Positions 9,890 through 21,117 of a stretch of 64,000 nt of DNA are shown here, piece after piece (position 1 is the stretch's first letter; the number at the start of each line of letters is the position of its first letter). The stretch is from Nothophaeocryptopus gaeumannii. Lineage: Eukaryota > Ascomycota > Dothideomycetes > Mycosphaerellales > Mycosphaerellaceae. The stretch is from positions 2,294,001 to 2,358,000 of the forward strand of contig JASISA010000041.1 in NCBI GenBank assembly GCA_031771865.1, read 5' to 3'. The notes under the pieces were generated by a model. That model was not told the DNA's origin. It saw only the letters and a program-made list of their open reading frames with translations, and searched no databases. The translations under genes were made by a program, and so were the position numbers.

Positions 9890-11674
9890 CTACAACCCAG
9901 AGTCGTCCTTGATGTAGTACATCGTCTTGGCATAGTTCTTCCATGCGCTGCACTGGCTGTCGTATGTAGCCTTGTTGGGCATGTTGATCTTATCAGGAGC
10001 CTCGAGGAATTGCATTCCGAGACCCTCGCCGACGTGCCATGCGATGTGGCAGTGCATGAGCCAGGCACCTGAAATCATATCAGCTTTGTCAATCTGCGTG
10101 CGAGTTGGGTGGGAATACTGACCTGGATTGTTCGAGTTGAAGGCAAAAGCCAACCAGCCACCACCGTAGACAGTAGCGGTATCACGACGAGGAGGAGTAT
10201 TCCAGTTGAGGGTGGCCTGCGCAGCACTATCAAAGGTGCCGGTGCCTTGGCCAAGAACAAAGAAATCGTGACCGTGAAGATGGATTGGGTGGGGAATCGG
10301 TGGGAGGCCAGCGAGCTGCTGAACGATCCAGTAGTTCCACTGCCCCTCAGCAGTGGTGGGAACAAGGCCCATGCTGGTCTGGTAAGTGGACTTCTGGTCG
10401 AAGACGTACGACAGGGTTGGGTAGCTCCAGTCGACGTTGAGAGAAGTTGTGTTCAACGCCCAGACACCAACCAAGCCACCACCTGGAACGACTTCAGCGG
10501 CAGTGAGGTTGACTGCAAACTCCTTGCCAGCGAAGCTACCGCTTGGGACAGGCTGTTTCCAGTACGGGCTGAGAGGGCTTGGCTCGGTGCAGCCGCTGTC
10601 GCCAGACCATGGCTGAGAAGTTGGGTCCGCAACCTGGACACCGCTATAAGACCAGACAGCACGTCCTTGAAAGTTGTTGGCGCTCAGGCAGTCGGTAGCA
10701 ACGTTAGCACGGAACCAGTAGTTGCCAGCAGTCTGGTTGGCATTGATGACCACGTCGTATCGCTGACCGATACCCATAAGAATCCATTGAGCCGAGATTG
10801 GCTGAATTGGGATATAGTCAGATGTCATGACGGTGAATGTGTGGTTGTCCAGCGAAACACGGATGTAGTTGTCAACAGACATGTTAATGAGCCTGAGTCT
10901 GTACTTCTTGCCTTTGGTGATGGTGACATAATTGTACTTTCCACCGCCATTCTTGTTCTTGTTGGTTCCGTTGATGAGGACGTTGTCGGCTGGCGGCGGT
11001 GGGGCCTTGTTCTGAAGGTTGTTCGAGGTCTGGGCAGCGACCTGGTAAGCAGTGTTGTAGTACCAATCGTTGATGGTGTAGGTGCCAAGATCGACGTCGT
11101 AGTTGGAAGAGGCCGGGCCATTGAACACCATTGGGCCAACAACACCATCGCCGTACTGGTTGGAGAAATGGCTGTGGTACCATGATGTTCCGAATTGCGA
11201 AGCAACGAATGAGTAGGTGTAGCTGTTGCCGGGTGCGATCGGGCATTGAGTGATACCGGCAACACCGTCAGAACCGCATGAGCTCAATTGACGAACACCG
11301 TGGAAGTGCATAGCAGTTCCGTTGTCCTGGAGCATGTTGGTGACTTTGACAACGACTGTATCACCCCAGTTGGCAGTGATGAGAGGTCCAGGATATTGAC
11401 CGTTGATGAGGAAGCAAACTCTGTCGCCGTTGCCGTCCGGGTTGCAGGTGCCGTTGGTGATTTTCAGATCGTAGTTGACTGTTTGACCGGTTCTGGGCGA
11501 TTTTTGATCGAAATCGGTGGCAATGCTGTAGCCATTGCCCCAGCATGCGCGTGTGTAAGGACCATTTGTGCAAGCGGCGTCAGCAGTGGCGCGCTCCACC
11601 AGGTCTTGCTCTGTGGGCAGGACAGCGGCCATTGCCACGCAGGCAAAAGCCGCAAGGCCTGCGAAAAACTTCAT
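9890..11674 (-). CDS. secreted laccase (multicopper oxidase), two exons
   Basis: Exons 10123-11674 and 9890-10068 encode 576 residues. A signal peptide (FFAGLAAFACVAMAA) precedes three cupredoxin domains. All four copper motifs are present: HFHGVRQ (His123, His125), SWYHSHFSNQ (His167, His169), HPIHLHGHDF, and HCHIAWHVGEGLGMQF, which supplies the type 1 Cys. The residue ten after that Cys is Leu, the usual axial residue in ascomycete laccases. The protein ends in DSGL, the conserved C-terminal plug of this group, normally trimmed on maturation. The 54 bp intron (10069-10122) is a multiple of three and has no stop, so it can be mistaken for coding sequence; removing it restores NNPG directly before AWLMHCH. 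Expected substrates are phenols; the lignin or melanin role is not decided by sequence. Confidence 0.93.
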   Translation of the reverse strand: MKFFAGLAAFACVAMAAVLPTEQDLVERATADAACTNGPYTRACWGNGYSIATDFDQKSPRTGQTVNYDLKITNGTCNPDGNGDRVCFLINGQYPGPLITANWGDTVVVKVTNMLQDNGTAMHFHGVRQLSSCGSDGVAGITQCPIAPGNSYTYSFVASQFGTSWYHSHFSNQYGDGVVGPMVFNGPASSNYDVDLGTYTINDWYYNTAYQVAAQTSNNLQNKAPPPPADNVLINGTNKNKNGGGKYNYVTITKGKKYRLRLINMSVDNYIRVSLDNHTFTVMTSDYIPIQPISAQWILMGIGQRYDVVINANQTAGNYWFRANVATDCLSANNFQGRAVWSYSGVQVADPTSQPWSGDSGCTEPSPLSPYWKQPVPSGSFAGKEFAVNLTAAEVVPGGGLVGVWALNTTSLNVDWSYPTLSYVFDQKSTYQTSMGLVPTTAEGQWNYWIVQQLAGLPPIPHPIHLHGHDFFVLGQGTGTFDSAAQATLNWNTPPRRDTATVYGGGWLAFAFNSNNPGQYSHPTRTQIDKADMISGAWLMHCHIAWHVGEGLGMQFLEAPDKINMPNKATYDSQCSAWKNYAKTMYYIKDDSGL

Positions 11675-14529
11675 CTCGTATAATCTCCCCAAAAGTCTAG
11701 GTATCCAAATATGTTCGTCGAAGCTGGGTCAGTTGAGAAAGAAAAACGTGACCAAATGTGCGAAGAACCCGTAACGAGTGAGGTCCTTCTTAGTAAGTGA
11801 ACAACAATGGTGGAGGTGATGGACAAGAGTATGCAGAGCGCAAGACGTGATATAAGAGGTGAGCAGTGGAGGATGCGCGCTTGGGCGGGCATAGCTTACC
11901 GGTGCTTGACCGACCGACCGACCACCACCGTTCCAGAGCGGCCATCTCCATACGACGGCGATGTGCATAGAGCGTTTCTTCACGCACAAGCCAGGTGCTC
12001 TCGCTGTTACGTCTGGCTGCTCTCCTCTGCTGCTCCGAGCGGAAGGGCGTTATTAGAGTTTCGAGGCTTCCATGTGCACCGCTCCCGTAATAGCTTTGAC
12101 GGCACAGGAGCTTCTGTCTCCAAGTCAGTCTGAGAGCAACACAGATCTTCATTTAGCGATCGAGATGCGTTAGCGTGGCAGACGGAGGAAATGATGTTGA
12201 CGGACGGGGCAGTCGTCTGCAACGGTGAAGTCAGCTCCCTTTACCGTTTTGAGTTGAGACAGGGGTGTGGCTTGGAGAGAAGGCACGGCCAGTGCTCTGC
12301 AAGCCCGCCCGGCTCGGCAAGGCTAAAAGTCTGAGCTTCGACGCGCCACAAGGATGCTTGCACTGACCACGCTCCGAAGTTCCCAGAGCCGCCAGATTTA
12401 GCAACGTTGGGTTGGAAAGAGCGACGCTCTACCATCATACTTCTTGGCTGCATTCGCTGTTCTGGATGGATACTGAAGACGATCCAAGCTTGTGCAGAAG
12501 GTGCGTTGGATCTTTCCAGACGAATCCATGTGTTCGAATGATGGTAGAGCCCAGCTACTGTTCGGTCCGGAGACATTGCGGTGGCGTGGTAAGTGGTAAG
12601 TGGTATAAGTGGTACGGGCGGTTGCATTGTTTCGGCTCTTGAACGCACCCACGTCGCTCTCCCATGGTACATAGCCACCCGGTCGTGGAGAAGGAATCAC
12701 TTCATGTCAGGTCAGGTCAGATCCAGCTACGGACAGAAGTGGCATTCGGAGAATATCTCCAGCATGATGGAAGCCTCGAGTCCCATGTGGTCTGTGTACA
12801 CTACCGTTTCTCACTGCTGCTAACGCACAACATGTGGCGTAGAAAGGTGGATTCTAAGTTGGCCGTAGAAGCAATGGAAAAGAATCAGCAGACTTGACTG
12901 TCAGCGCAATGCTTGCAGACAGGTAACAAGGCCGTCTTCAGTCATCTGTCGAGCTGAAATCGCGTACCGCTGGCGATGAGAAGCCTCGGAGCGATGGCGA
13001 GGGTAGAACTAGATGTCTCTGTCGCCGCCATCACCACATTGCAACCTCGTGGTACGCGTTGCTCCGGCGGCTCGACATGGATAGGCAAGAAGCGGTTGAT
13101 GGCTCAAGGCTGAAGACTAGTAATCGCGATCCATTGCACTTCAAGCCGCTTGTCGTTCGAGGCGTACCAAATTTCGTCCGACGACCTCGTGGCTTCTTGA
13201 TCCTTGCAGACGCGAGTAAGGCTAGTTCTACTCCGCTCCGCTCCAACGACAACACGCCATCTCCTCTGTCCTCCGTTCCACCAGAACAACACACAACACG
13301 CGTCGCACAGCATTTTCGGAACGTCAACCCGCACACTAGCGTCGTAGGCCACGGAGTATTTGCCCAACTGTTTCAAGATGATGCTACGAAAGATCGACCT
13401 TGATGACTGTCCTTACATCTGGTATGGCGGTATGTAAGCAAGCTCTTTGAGGAGTACTCCGCAACAGCATCCTCGGCTCTTCCGCCGTGTTGCTGCATCC
13501 ACTGAATGATGTTCGCCAAGCATACCTCCTTTTTTGCATGGCGGCATTCCGAAATCCCCCGAATACTTCATTAGAAGGCCCGAGTCCTTAGTCAGGACTT
13601 CTTTGGCCGACGTCGACTTCGCTTCTCCAGAAAATCTCCTGTGGCTTGTGGTAGGAGATTGCGCGCTATGGACGAATTTGGGCTCTCTCCACAGCACCTG
13701 CCGCGCGTGGCAACTCTCCTCACACTCTGGATGCTACCGAGAGGAGATCTCGGAGTGTGGAGAGAGGATGCTATACTCGTTAAGGATGTAGCGACCGTTC
13801 CATCTGGTCTTCGAGGAGGACTTATGGCTTGCTCTTCGATATGGCTAACACTTTCCGTCAACGCATTGCGTTCGCTAACGACTCGCAATTCTGTGATGTC
13901 CTAACATAGCAAAGTCCAGTTCGCCTCTTCAACGGTCATTGATACCACGCGAGCGCCATGAAGCACACATTGGACCGTAGCGCAACCCGGCGACAAGACT
14001 TTGTACACTCATCACCACATGGCATCCACGCTCACATAGTCCGAACTCTGAGAGTATCCGCTAACGGCCAAACGTGGCCAGCATGGTGTGACTGCACCCA
14101 AAACGGCAAATTCACGCCACGCTTGTTCCTTTCGAGCTCCGTCCTTGCCATCGTTCTGGACCGTCCAGACTGCCCGCCGTAAGTGTAGCCGGCCCGTCCA
14201 CATGTGGGTCATTGTCGAGGCGCTCTCGCGGGCCACGAGCAGATTGCACTTCGATACCGGCCTCGCGAGGCTCTTGTCAAGCTTGTAACAGGGTTGAAGT
14301 CTTCGAGAGCGAGCCAGAATGCCCCAAGAAGGACTAATCGCGTCAGCCACGCTCGCGTGGACAGGAGTATCTAAGCATAAGAGCTTTGAAGCGTCCTGTT
14401 TTCACCTTCAGCAGGCTGCCAAGGAAGTCCACTCATACCCTCATTGTCGAAAGACGTCCACTCATTACAAGGCATCACTCGTTCAGACCTTCACATTCGT
14501 TAATATTTCCAGCACGTTACATCGATACC
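11675..14529. other. 2.9 kb gene-poor region
   Basis: This is the longest gap in the window. Several open frames of 70-145 codons exist on both strands but none has a recognisable domain, a convincing splice chain or a signal peptide. Short simple tandems occur, GACC x4 near 11909 and GTCAG x3 near 12705. It should hold the laccase promoter at its left end and the promoter of the 14530 gene at its right. Confidence 0.35.
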
Positions 14530-15899
14530 ATGTCTTCCACTATCAGAGCTTTGGCTCTTGCCCTTCTCGCCCTCCGTGTGTCCGCAGGAGCTGCTTCAAC
14601 TGACGACGGCAGCACCGATGAGCCAGACGACAGCGACGCTGTCAACCCTTGCCAGTCTTTCGGGGTGGACTTCCAGAACAAGGGCTACTACTTCCAAAAC
14701 ATCTCATCCACCAATCCATTCAGCTTCGTCTCCATTTTCGAAGGCTGCGAATCTGATGTTGCTTACAATATCTTGGTCGATCCGAATGGCGATGAGTACG
14801 AGTGTAGCAACACCAATTTGCAGCCAGACGACACAAACCAGGTGGCTACTTGCCCCATCAATAAGGACCAGATGTGGTCTGGCGAGTGGGGTGTTCTGAT
14901 CATCTCTAACAACGGCGAGTCCGGGGATCCCATTGCATACGAACGTGACTTCGGCCTTGTTGTAGCCAGCCCGTCGACGATCACATACACTCCAACCATC
15001 ACTGGTATGCGACTCGCATTCTATCCTTCCAACTCTGATACTGACGGATCAATCTAGCCACCGTGACCTCCACCCCTCTTACCACGAAGACTTTAATCAC
15101 AACGACAACATCCACCACTACTTCTGTGAAGACTACCGTCGTCCCTGCTGCGACTCGGAAGCCAACAACCACTCTTACTCCGGTTCCGGTCACCTCGACC
15201 AGGTAAGTGCCATTGATCAATGACTACGAACATTCTCTAATGCTTGATAGAACCTGGACTCTTGGAACAGTCCGCAGCACTGCATACACCGTCCAGGCCG
15301 TTGTCGTCACGAGCACTCTTACTCAAACTTGCTCTACTTCCACCCAAACTATTCCTGATCCATCCGTGACCTGGACTCCAAGCCTCCTGCCATCTGCCGC
15401 CGCTGGCTCTTTCACCGCAGCGGCCCCCAGCGACGCTGCTGCTACCACCACGTCTGCTCCAATGCGCCGCGCCGACGCCATCTCTCGTCGTGTCCCAACA
15501 GACCGCATCCAACGTATCGCCCAGCGCAAGGCTCGTCTGGCCGAGGCTAAGCGTGACATCGAAGCCCGCGGCCTGGACGTTGCCACCACTTTCCTCATTA
15601 ACCCCAGCTATGTCACTACTACCTCCACCAGTGTGGCACCCACGAGCACAATCACTATTACAACCATCGTCTCTACTACTCAGACGTTGACGAGCACTCA
15701 GACCTGGAGCTCTGGAACCACGACTCTACCAGCTGTCGCTGTCACGCTCCCTACGCAAACTAAGACGACTATGAAGATGACTGTCATTACATCGGTCACT
15801 ACTGTTACGAAGAAGGCGACGGCGACGATTACTAGTACGCTGTCTAACCCTCGCGCTAGCGCTTTCTGTGCTTGGAGAGGTGGAAAGATGACTTCTTAG
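14530..15899 (+). CDS. secreted Thr/Ser-rich protein with N-terminal four-Cys domain (paralogue of 7447-8686)
   Basis: Three exons (14530-15004, 15058-15202, 15251-15899) with introns of 53 and 48 bp encode 422 residues. A signal peptide (IRALALALLALRVSAGAAS) and an acidic linker (TDDGSTDEPDDSD) precede a domain that matches the 7447 gene step by step: CQSFGVDF, YYFQNIS, FEGC, YNILVDPNGDEYECS, PDD, TCPINK, SGEW and SNNG. A long Thr/Ser/Val-rich stalk follows, with dibasic sites (MRRAD, SRRVPT) and a basic, possibly coiled segment AQRKARLAEAKRDIEARG. The end, CAWRGGKMTS, has one further Cys. No enzyme motif is seen. The two paralogues flank the laccase on the same strand, which suggests a segmental duplication. 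A cell-wall role is inference. Confidence 0.8.
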
Positions 15900-16119
15900 A
15901 TAAATGTTGGCAGAAATATCTATCTTCATCGCTTTTCTCCATGAGCGTGATAATCAAGACACTCTTGCTCGTTTCAAAAGCGCTGCGTTGAGGCGTTTTA
16001 TAGTTTACGCGACGTGTTCGATGTGTTGCGAGGACAACTTGATCATATTACTATAATGACCGATTATGTATGCTGATGCATAAGATGGATGTCATGTCCT
16101 TCAATATTCCCGTTTCCAG

Positions 16120-16810
16120 TCATTCTTCACCGTCGTTGCATTCGTGCTTCACCCATACTAGATCATCTGGACTTGAAAACGGTAATCCGAAATAACTGTT
16201 GATCAACATGTCCGCTCCATGCTTGTGTACATTTACACTAACAATCCCTCCTCGCTGCGTCGTGTTGGAAGGATACGTAGCGAAGTAGACTTTCCCTTCG
16301 AAAAAGTAGTATCCTCCATCTGGGTATTGCAGATTTACGGGGCCAGTCGTGTTAAACACCGACACACTGGAATCCTTCAAATTCAAAACATTGATCGAAG
16401 TACTCGATGTCGCTCCTTGGAAACTCGATTTCGTAACCCACATTTCATTCGTATCTGGGATCCAGACACCTGCTTCGTAGGCGAAAAAAATTCGTCCTGG
16501 GAAGTTCGATCTTCGATGAAAGAGATTCTGGGAAGGGGACCGAATATTCGGGTAAATTTGGAGGAGTAAGATACGAATGGGGCTGTGGACGCGCCTTTTG
16601 AGGAGATTGTTGATGGTGGAGGTTGGAGGTTTGAGTTCCGTTTATGAAGCTGTTGTTTACATTGCCTGTGAATCCGTCCGGGAGGATGTAGGTGTATTGG
16701 TAGGGAATCGAGAACGAGGTTGAGTTAGTGGCCGGTATTGAGTTTGGGGATTGTGCGGTTGACGTTCCAAGCACAGCTGCTCTCAACAGCAGGTTCCTAG
16801 GAGAAGGCAT
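16120..16810 (-). pseudogene. decayed, truncated lactonohydrolase (gluconolactonase/SMP-30-like)
   Basis: The reading begins at an ATG at 16808-16810 with a hydrophobic start (NLLLRAAVLGTSTAQ) and then changes frame three times. The homologous segments are: PYQYTYILPDGFTG and SFINGTQTSN (to about 16620), TINNLLKR (16594-16617), APFVSYSSKFTRIFGPLPR (16592 to about 16485), and FAYEAGVWIPDTNEMWV onwards to 16120. The shifts lie near 16618, at 16593, and in a run of seven A (plus strand) at 16484-16490. The order of pieces, including GGIVSVNV and SYFGLPFSSPDDLVWVK, matches the first half of fungal lactonohydrolases. It stops right after DDLVWVK, so the C-terminal half of the propeller is missing. 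Three shifts plus truncation mean a pseudogene rather than a missed intron. Confidence 0.8.
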
Positions 16811-17404
16811 CTTGGGATTGGTGATCAAGCCGATGAAAGAGAAAAGTTTGCAACAAAAGACGGTGGGCTTACAATTACATGTAGAGTATCTTTTCTTCGA
16901 CAATGTTCCTGACGTCAAATGTTCCCTTCTGGTAATATTTGAGATAGCGTCCCCTTTCGACACTTGGGCTTCGTAGTGGCGTTCCTCGATATGGAAAATG
17001 CCACTCCGTGTAGCCGTGAAGTCGAGATTTAGACTTTTCCGGCTGCATCGTGGCCGTGCCGTGAGTTGAGTAACGTCGGTGTGAACGATCAATATGTTGG
17101 CCATATCAGACCCTATCGCATCGATTTCTTTAGTCCAGACCAGTATCAAGGGGAGCATGTGCGTCTCGATATCGCCGACCGGAAGCCTCCATTCCTGTAT
17201 GAGGTTCGACCTGCCAGAACGGAAAGAAGCAATGCCAAGCGGCGTGTTCTTGACAAACTGTCACTGAATCGCTTTCTATCATTCTCACAAACATGCAATA
17301 CTTTCTCTTCTTAAACAACCAGAACGCTCAAAATCTGCACATCATCTCGCTTCGTAAATCTCTCATGCTTGGCCCAAGCAACAGTAAAGATCTCTGCAAA
17401 ACTT
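16811..17404. other. intergenic region
   Basis: These 594 bp lie upstream of the decayed lactonohydrolase and downstream of the secreted gene at 17405. I see no supported gene. Confidence 0.35.
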
Positions 17405-18597
17405 CTACAAAGAACCACTATCCTGTGGGTTCAAAGAGTAAGTATAAGAAACATCCACACTATACACATCCCCATTATAAGTCGTATCAGCAGATCCCGC
17501 AACCTGCGCACTGTTCACATTCTGGTTAAACAGCGAGCAGTAAGTACCCTGTGCATACTTGTTCTTGTAAACAGTATACGCATTGAACAAGTTGCAAGGC
17601 TGGTAAGACTTCAATCCCTTCGCCTGCGCATCGGCCTTGTTGGCGGCAGTCTGGGCGGTAGCGTAGTACGCGCAGAGGGATGGATCGTAAGGACCAGCGA
17701 AGAATTCAGATCCGAGGTAGGTGTTCTTGGGGGCGATGGTGATGGCGTTTCCGGAGAGGTTGGCGGCGAGGGTGAAGCCCTTGATTGGGTCTGGAGTGGT
17801 CCAGTTGGTTTTGTCGTAGCCGTTGCTGCCGGTAATGACGACGTGGAATTGCTCCTGGATGTCTTTATCAGCGAAACGTGTTGTGGATCAATGAGTATTA
17901 TGGAGATTGCTTACCCTGTACTGGCCCACGTTGGTGGCGGTTTGCTTGGAGACGGAAGAACCCCAGAGGGCACACTTGTAATAAGAGACGGACTTTGGGT
18001 TGGGGCAGTTTGGCTGGCGAACGATCAGTATTTGACAGTCTTCCTGAAGGTAGATCTTCAACTTACACCTGGGTCCAGAGATGGGTCACGCTCAACGTAG
18101 ATGTTGAAAGCAGTGCAGAGGTCGACCTTGTCACATTTGGCAGCGCAGTCTGGCACGCTGTAGGAGTTGAGGACGTAGTAGGTCAGGTAGGAGTTCTGCT
18201 GAGTGGAACCGTTCAAGTCTCTGAACTTCTCAACGTAGTAAGAGCTGCCAGATGGGATGACATATGGGTAGGAGTTGGCGAGACCGTAGAAGTATGGGTT
18301 GGCCTCGAATGCCTCAGGAGTGTCTGGCGTGGTGTCCGGGGCAGTACCGGCTGGCTGAGGAGAGCAGTCGCCACGCTTGATCATCTTGGATGCTGGGGCA
18401 GAGGTTGGCTGGACACCGGCAGAGATGGAGGTGGCAGCGGCGCTCTGGTTGTAGGACTCAGAGCCTTGGCCAGCGGCGCCGACTGGAGCCTTGGTAGCCG
18501 CTGGAGGTGGAGCAGCAAGAACGGCGTTGACATCCAGCTTTTGGTTTTGGGCAGCTGCAAGGCCAATCAGGGCCGCAGCGACAGCGAATGACTTCAT
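17405..18597 (-). CDS. secreted fungal protein with Cys-containing domains, three exons
   Basis: Exons 18067-18597, 17915-18013 and 17405-17854, with introns of 53 and 60 bp, encode 359 residues. A clear signal peptide (MKSFAVAAALIGLAAAQ) is followed by a Ser/Ala-rich propeptide and a Kex2-type site MIKRGDCSPQPAG. The mature part has GSTQQNSYLTYYVL, a Cys cluster (VPDCAAKCDKVDLCTAFN) with the motif IYVERDPSLDPG, then NCPNPKSVSYYKCALWG and EQFHVVITGSNGYDK. This arrangement is a recurrent secreted family in ascomycetes, sometimes loosely called carbohydrate-binding; I know of no assigned biochemical function. All exon joins keep phase and the second exon is exactly 33 codons. A TATA-like element lies about 85 bp upstream of the ATG. 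Confidence 0.85.
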
Positions 18598-20021
18598 CTT
18601 GATTGGTTTGTGTGAGCGAGTGAGTGTGATGAAGGTGTTGTTGCTTGATGAAGGAGATGGGCAGAGAGACAAGGGTGAGAAGATATATACTCCTTGGGTA
18701 TGGGACGTTGTCTTTCACCGCACAAGTAGCGTGGAACGACCGGAGGCAAGCGGAGTCGTGAGTAGCACTACTTTGAGAGTAAAAGCTGCTCCGATTCGGA
18801 CCAAGTGCTGAGGCTATAGTCACAGAATCTGGTAGTACATGTCTGTTTGCAGTAAGGTAGGGCACTTCTCAGAAACTTACAGCAGTGTCTGGGCTTCTGG
18901 CGTCCACACGGCGCGGAAAAGTGCATGATTGCGGTGCCTGAGAAATCTAAGGTTTGATCCGAGTGACGTGCCGTCTGGCGACTGAGCAAAGAGCTACCGA
19001 AGGCACGCCCATTGACAGTTTGGTTGCGGAGACGCTGCCGAGCGGTATAGAGCATCCTCGAGGAGATTTGTGGCAGTTCTTTGGCTCGGGAATACGAGAA
19101 GCCATTGCTTGTCTTAAGCGCACTATTTTCAGCTTCCGCTGCATCGGTCGACCTCTCGACATGAGATGTAGCTTTGATCTGGTGTTCCACGTGTATCTCC
19201 CACGTTCTCATCGGCCGTTTGCAAGCATGTGTTGCCAACGCTAACGTTCGTAGGCTGCTCAGAGCAATCTGGCAAGCTCCGCAGAGGTGCTCGAGCTGCC
19301 TCTTCTGGACTTCAAAAGACTTCGAAGCTCTCAAAAGAGTTGAGGCTTGTCTCACTCTGCACAGCTTGCATGCCGCTGCACGTAAATTGAATACAAGCCG
19401 TCGCGGGGTGGCTTCCAATCGGGTCGCCGAATCGAGTGATCTTCAAGCACGATTAAGGTTAAAAGGTTATCGTCGCCTCAATGCCGACAGTCTGGCTGGG
19501 GGCCGAGGATCTTACCATGGCCCAGTTGTTTGGTACCGCACCGTACTCATCTTCTCAGTTGCTGTCAGGAATTGATGTTCCTCTAACCTTGAGAATATAT
19601 GAAGACTTCATCTTATCAGGCTGCGAGTTTTCTACGCACTCAACGTATCGTTGAGCTCACTCCTACACTAGCTGCTAGCCTCAATTCTGCATTTTCGGCG
19701 CCGCGTTATGGGCTAGCACCAATTACCTGTTTGAGAGCACTATAGAAGTGGCGTGGGCGCAATCTGCGTGTGATGAAGAGTTATAGTGCTGTGCTATTAG
19801 CTTGCTTCTGCGTGGTGAATCCTGAAGCCGTGGTGCTGGCAATATGGGCTCTCGGAGCTGAACCTAATGACGACTAGAATGGCACTATCTTAGCAAATGC
19901 CTCAGAGCCATTACATGCGTGGTCTCTCACCAAAAGCTCTCATAAATCGGTAAAAGCGAGTTGCATGGGAGGCTTGCCGGCTTGTGAGGTCAATAGGTCT
20001 GGAGTAACTCCTTTTCCAGGA
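18598..20021. other. 1.4 kb intergenic region
   Basis: Its left end holds the promoter of the secreted gene. A 216-codon open frame on the minus strand (18768-19418) has no domain, splice logic or family resemblance, so I do not call it. Otherwise I see nothing. Confidence 0.35.
18681..18690 (-). promoter_or_regulatory. TATA-like element of the secreted gene at 17405-18597
   Basis: Read on the minus strand this is GTATATATCT, 84-93 bp before the ATG at 18597, a plausible core promoter position for a regulated fungal gene. Confidence 0.45.
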
Positions 20022-21117
20022 CTAATGCCAGTACTTGACGCTGATGCCTTTGCAGCCCTCCCATCCCTTGTCGAGAGCCTCCACAACCTCATCGGGCAAT
20101 GGCCCCTTTTCCAGATCCACCATATTTTGCTCCATCTGCTTTACGGAGGATGAGCCAATGATGACAGAGTCGCCATGTTCACGTTTGAGCTGCGAATGGT
20201 GGGTCAACCATCGAAGAGCACACTCGGCTACTGTGAGGCTATGCTTCTCTGCGACAGGCCGGAGGATGTCTAACGCATCGAAATACTGATCTTTGAAGTA
20301 TAATCCCTGGTACAGCTTGCCTTGCCATTTCTTAGGGTCGAAACGTGCACCAGCCTCGATCTCCTGGTTGTTGCGATGGTAGCGTCCGGTCAAGTAGCCT
20401 CCAGCCAGCGGGTGGTAGTTGTAGAAAGCAATGCCATAATGCCGCAAGCATGGGAAGAGTTCTGGTTCTACCGACCGGTGGATAGCGTTGTAGAGGCCTT
20501 GGTAGACATCTGGCATCTTCCATCCGTTTTGACGACACAGCTCGCACATCAGAGCAACTTCCCAAGCCTGGTAGTTGCTGATACCGAACTTCTTGAAGCG
20601 ACCCTCCTTGTATAGATCGTTGACAACTTTCAGAGTGAGGTCGAAGGGCACAGATCGATCTGGCCCGTGCAGGTACCACATGTCGACCTTGTCTGTTTTG
20701 AGAGCCTCCAAGCTCTTCGCAAGATTGGTCTTCAGTCCTTTCTCGTCGTGGTGCAGAGTGGTATCCCAGTTAGAGGGCGCATTTCCTTTGACATTCTTTG
20801 CAAATTGCGCCGTTGGGTAGTACTTTGTGTCCATGACAAGTCCTCGCTTTTGCCAGTTCAAAGTCCCCAGCATTTTCTCGGATGAGCCCTCGCCATAGGC
20901 TCTAGCTGTGTCTATCTCGTTGTGGCCATGCTTCTGAAAGACGTCGAGAATTACGCCAGCGGCTTCAGGATCGTGGACACGGACTTGGTCGACGCCTGAT
21001 CAATGCAATGTTAGTGTCGGTCCAAGCTCCAAAACATTGCCTTTTGTTCCAACCTTCTCTGCCAAACATCATGGCGCCGAGTACGACATTGACCTTGCTC
21101 TTCTGCTCTGAAGTCAT
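20022..21117 (-). CDS. aldo-keto reductase, aflatoxin-aldehyde reductase (AKR7) type
   Basis: Exons 21054-21117 and 20022-20995, joined across a 58 bp intron, encode 345 residues of cytosolic NADPH-dependent oxidoreductase. The catalytic tetrad is visible: Asp and Tyr in EIDTARAYGEGSSE, Lys in VMDTKYYP, and His in MWYLHGPDR. Further family marks are KFGISNYQAWEV, the strand QGLYNAIHR, and a C-terminal nucleotide-binding motif VIIGSSSVKQMEQN. Starting at the internal ATG of the second exon would lose the Asp and Tyr, so the short first exon (MTSEQKSKVNVVLGAMMFG) is required. A TATA-like element lies about 75 bp upstream. The real substrate, probably an aldehyde, cannot be read from sequence. 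Confidence 0.9.

Noticed and set aside
11675..14529. Several 70-145 codon frames between the laccase and the 14530 gene
   Set aside because: They overlap on both strands, lack family resemblance and show no coherent exon chain.
16445..17158. Upstream extension of the lactonohydrolase frame to 17158
   Set aside because: The region before the ATG at 16810 is basic and irregular, and the signal-like start fits 16810.
18768..19418. 216-codon open frame on the minus strand upstream of the secreted gene
   Set aside because: It has no domain, no splice logic and irregular composition, and lies where a promoter is expected.
7447..21117. Secondary-metabolite cluster containing laccase and aldo-keto reductase
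   Set aside because: There is no polyketide synthase, NRPS, terpene cyclase or cluster regulator, and more than 8 kb with secreted structural genes lies between the two enzymes.
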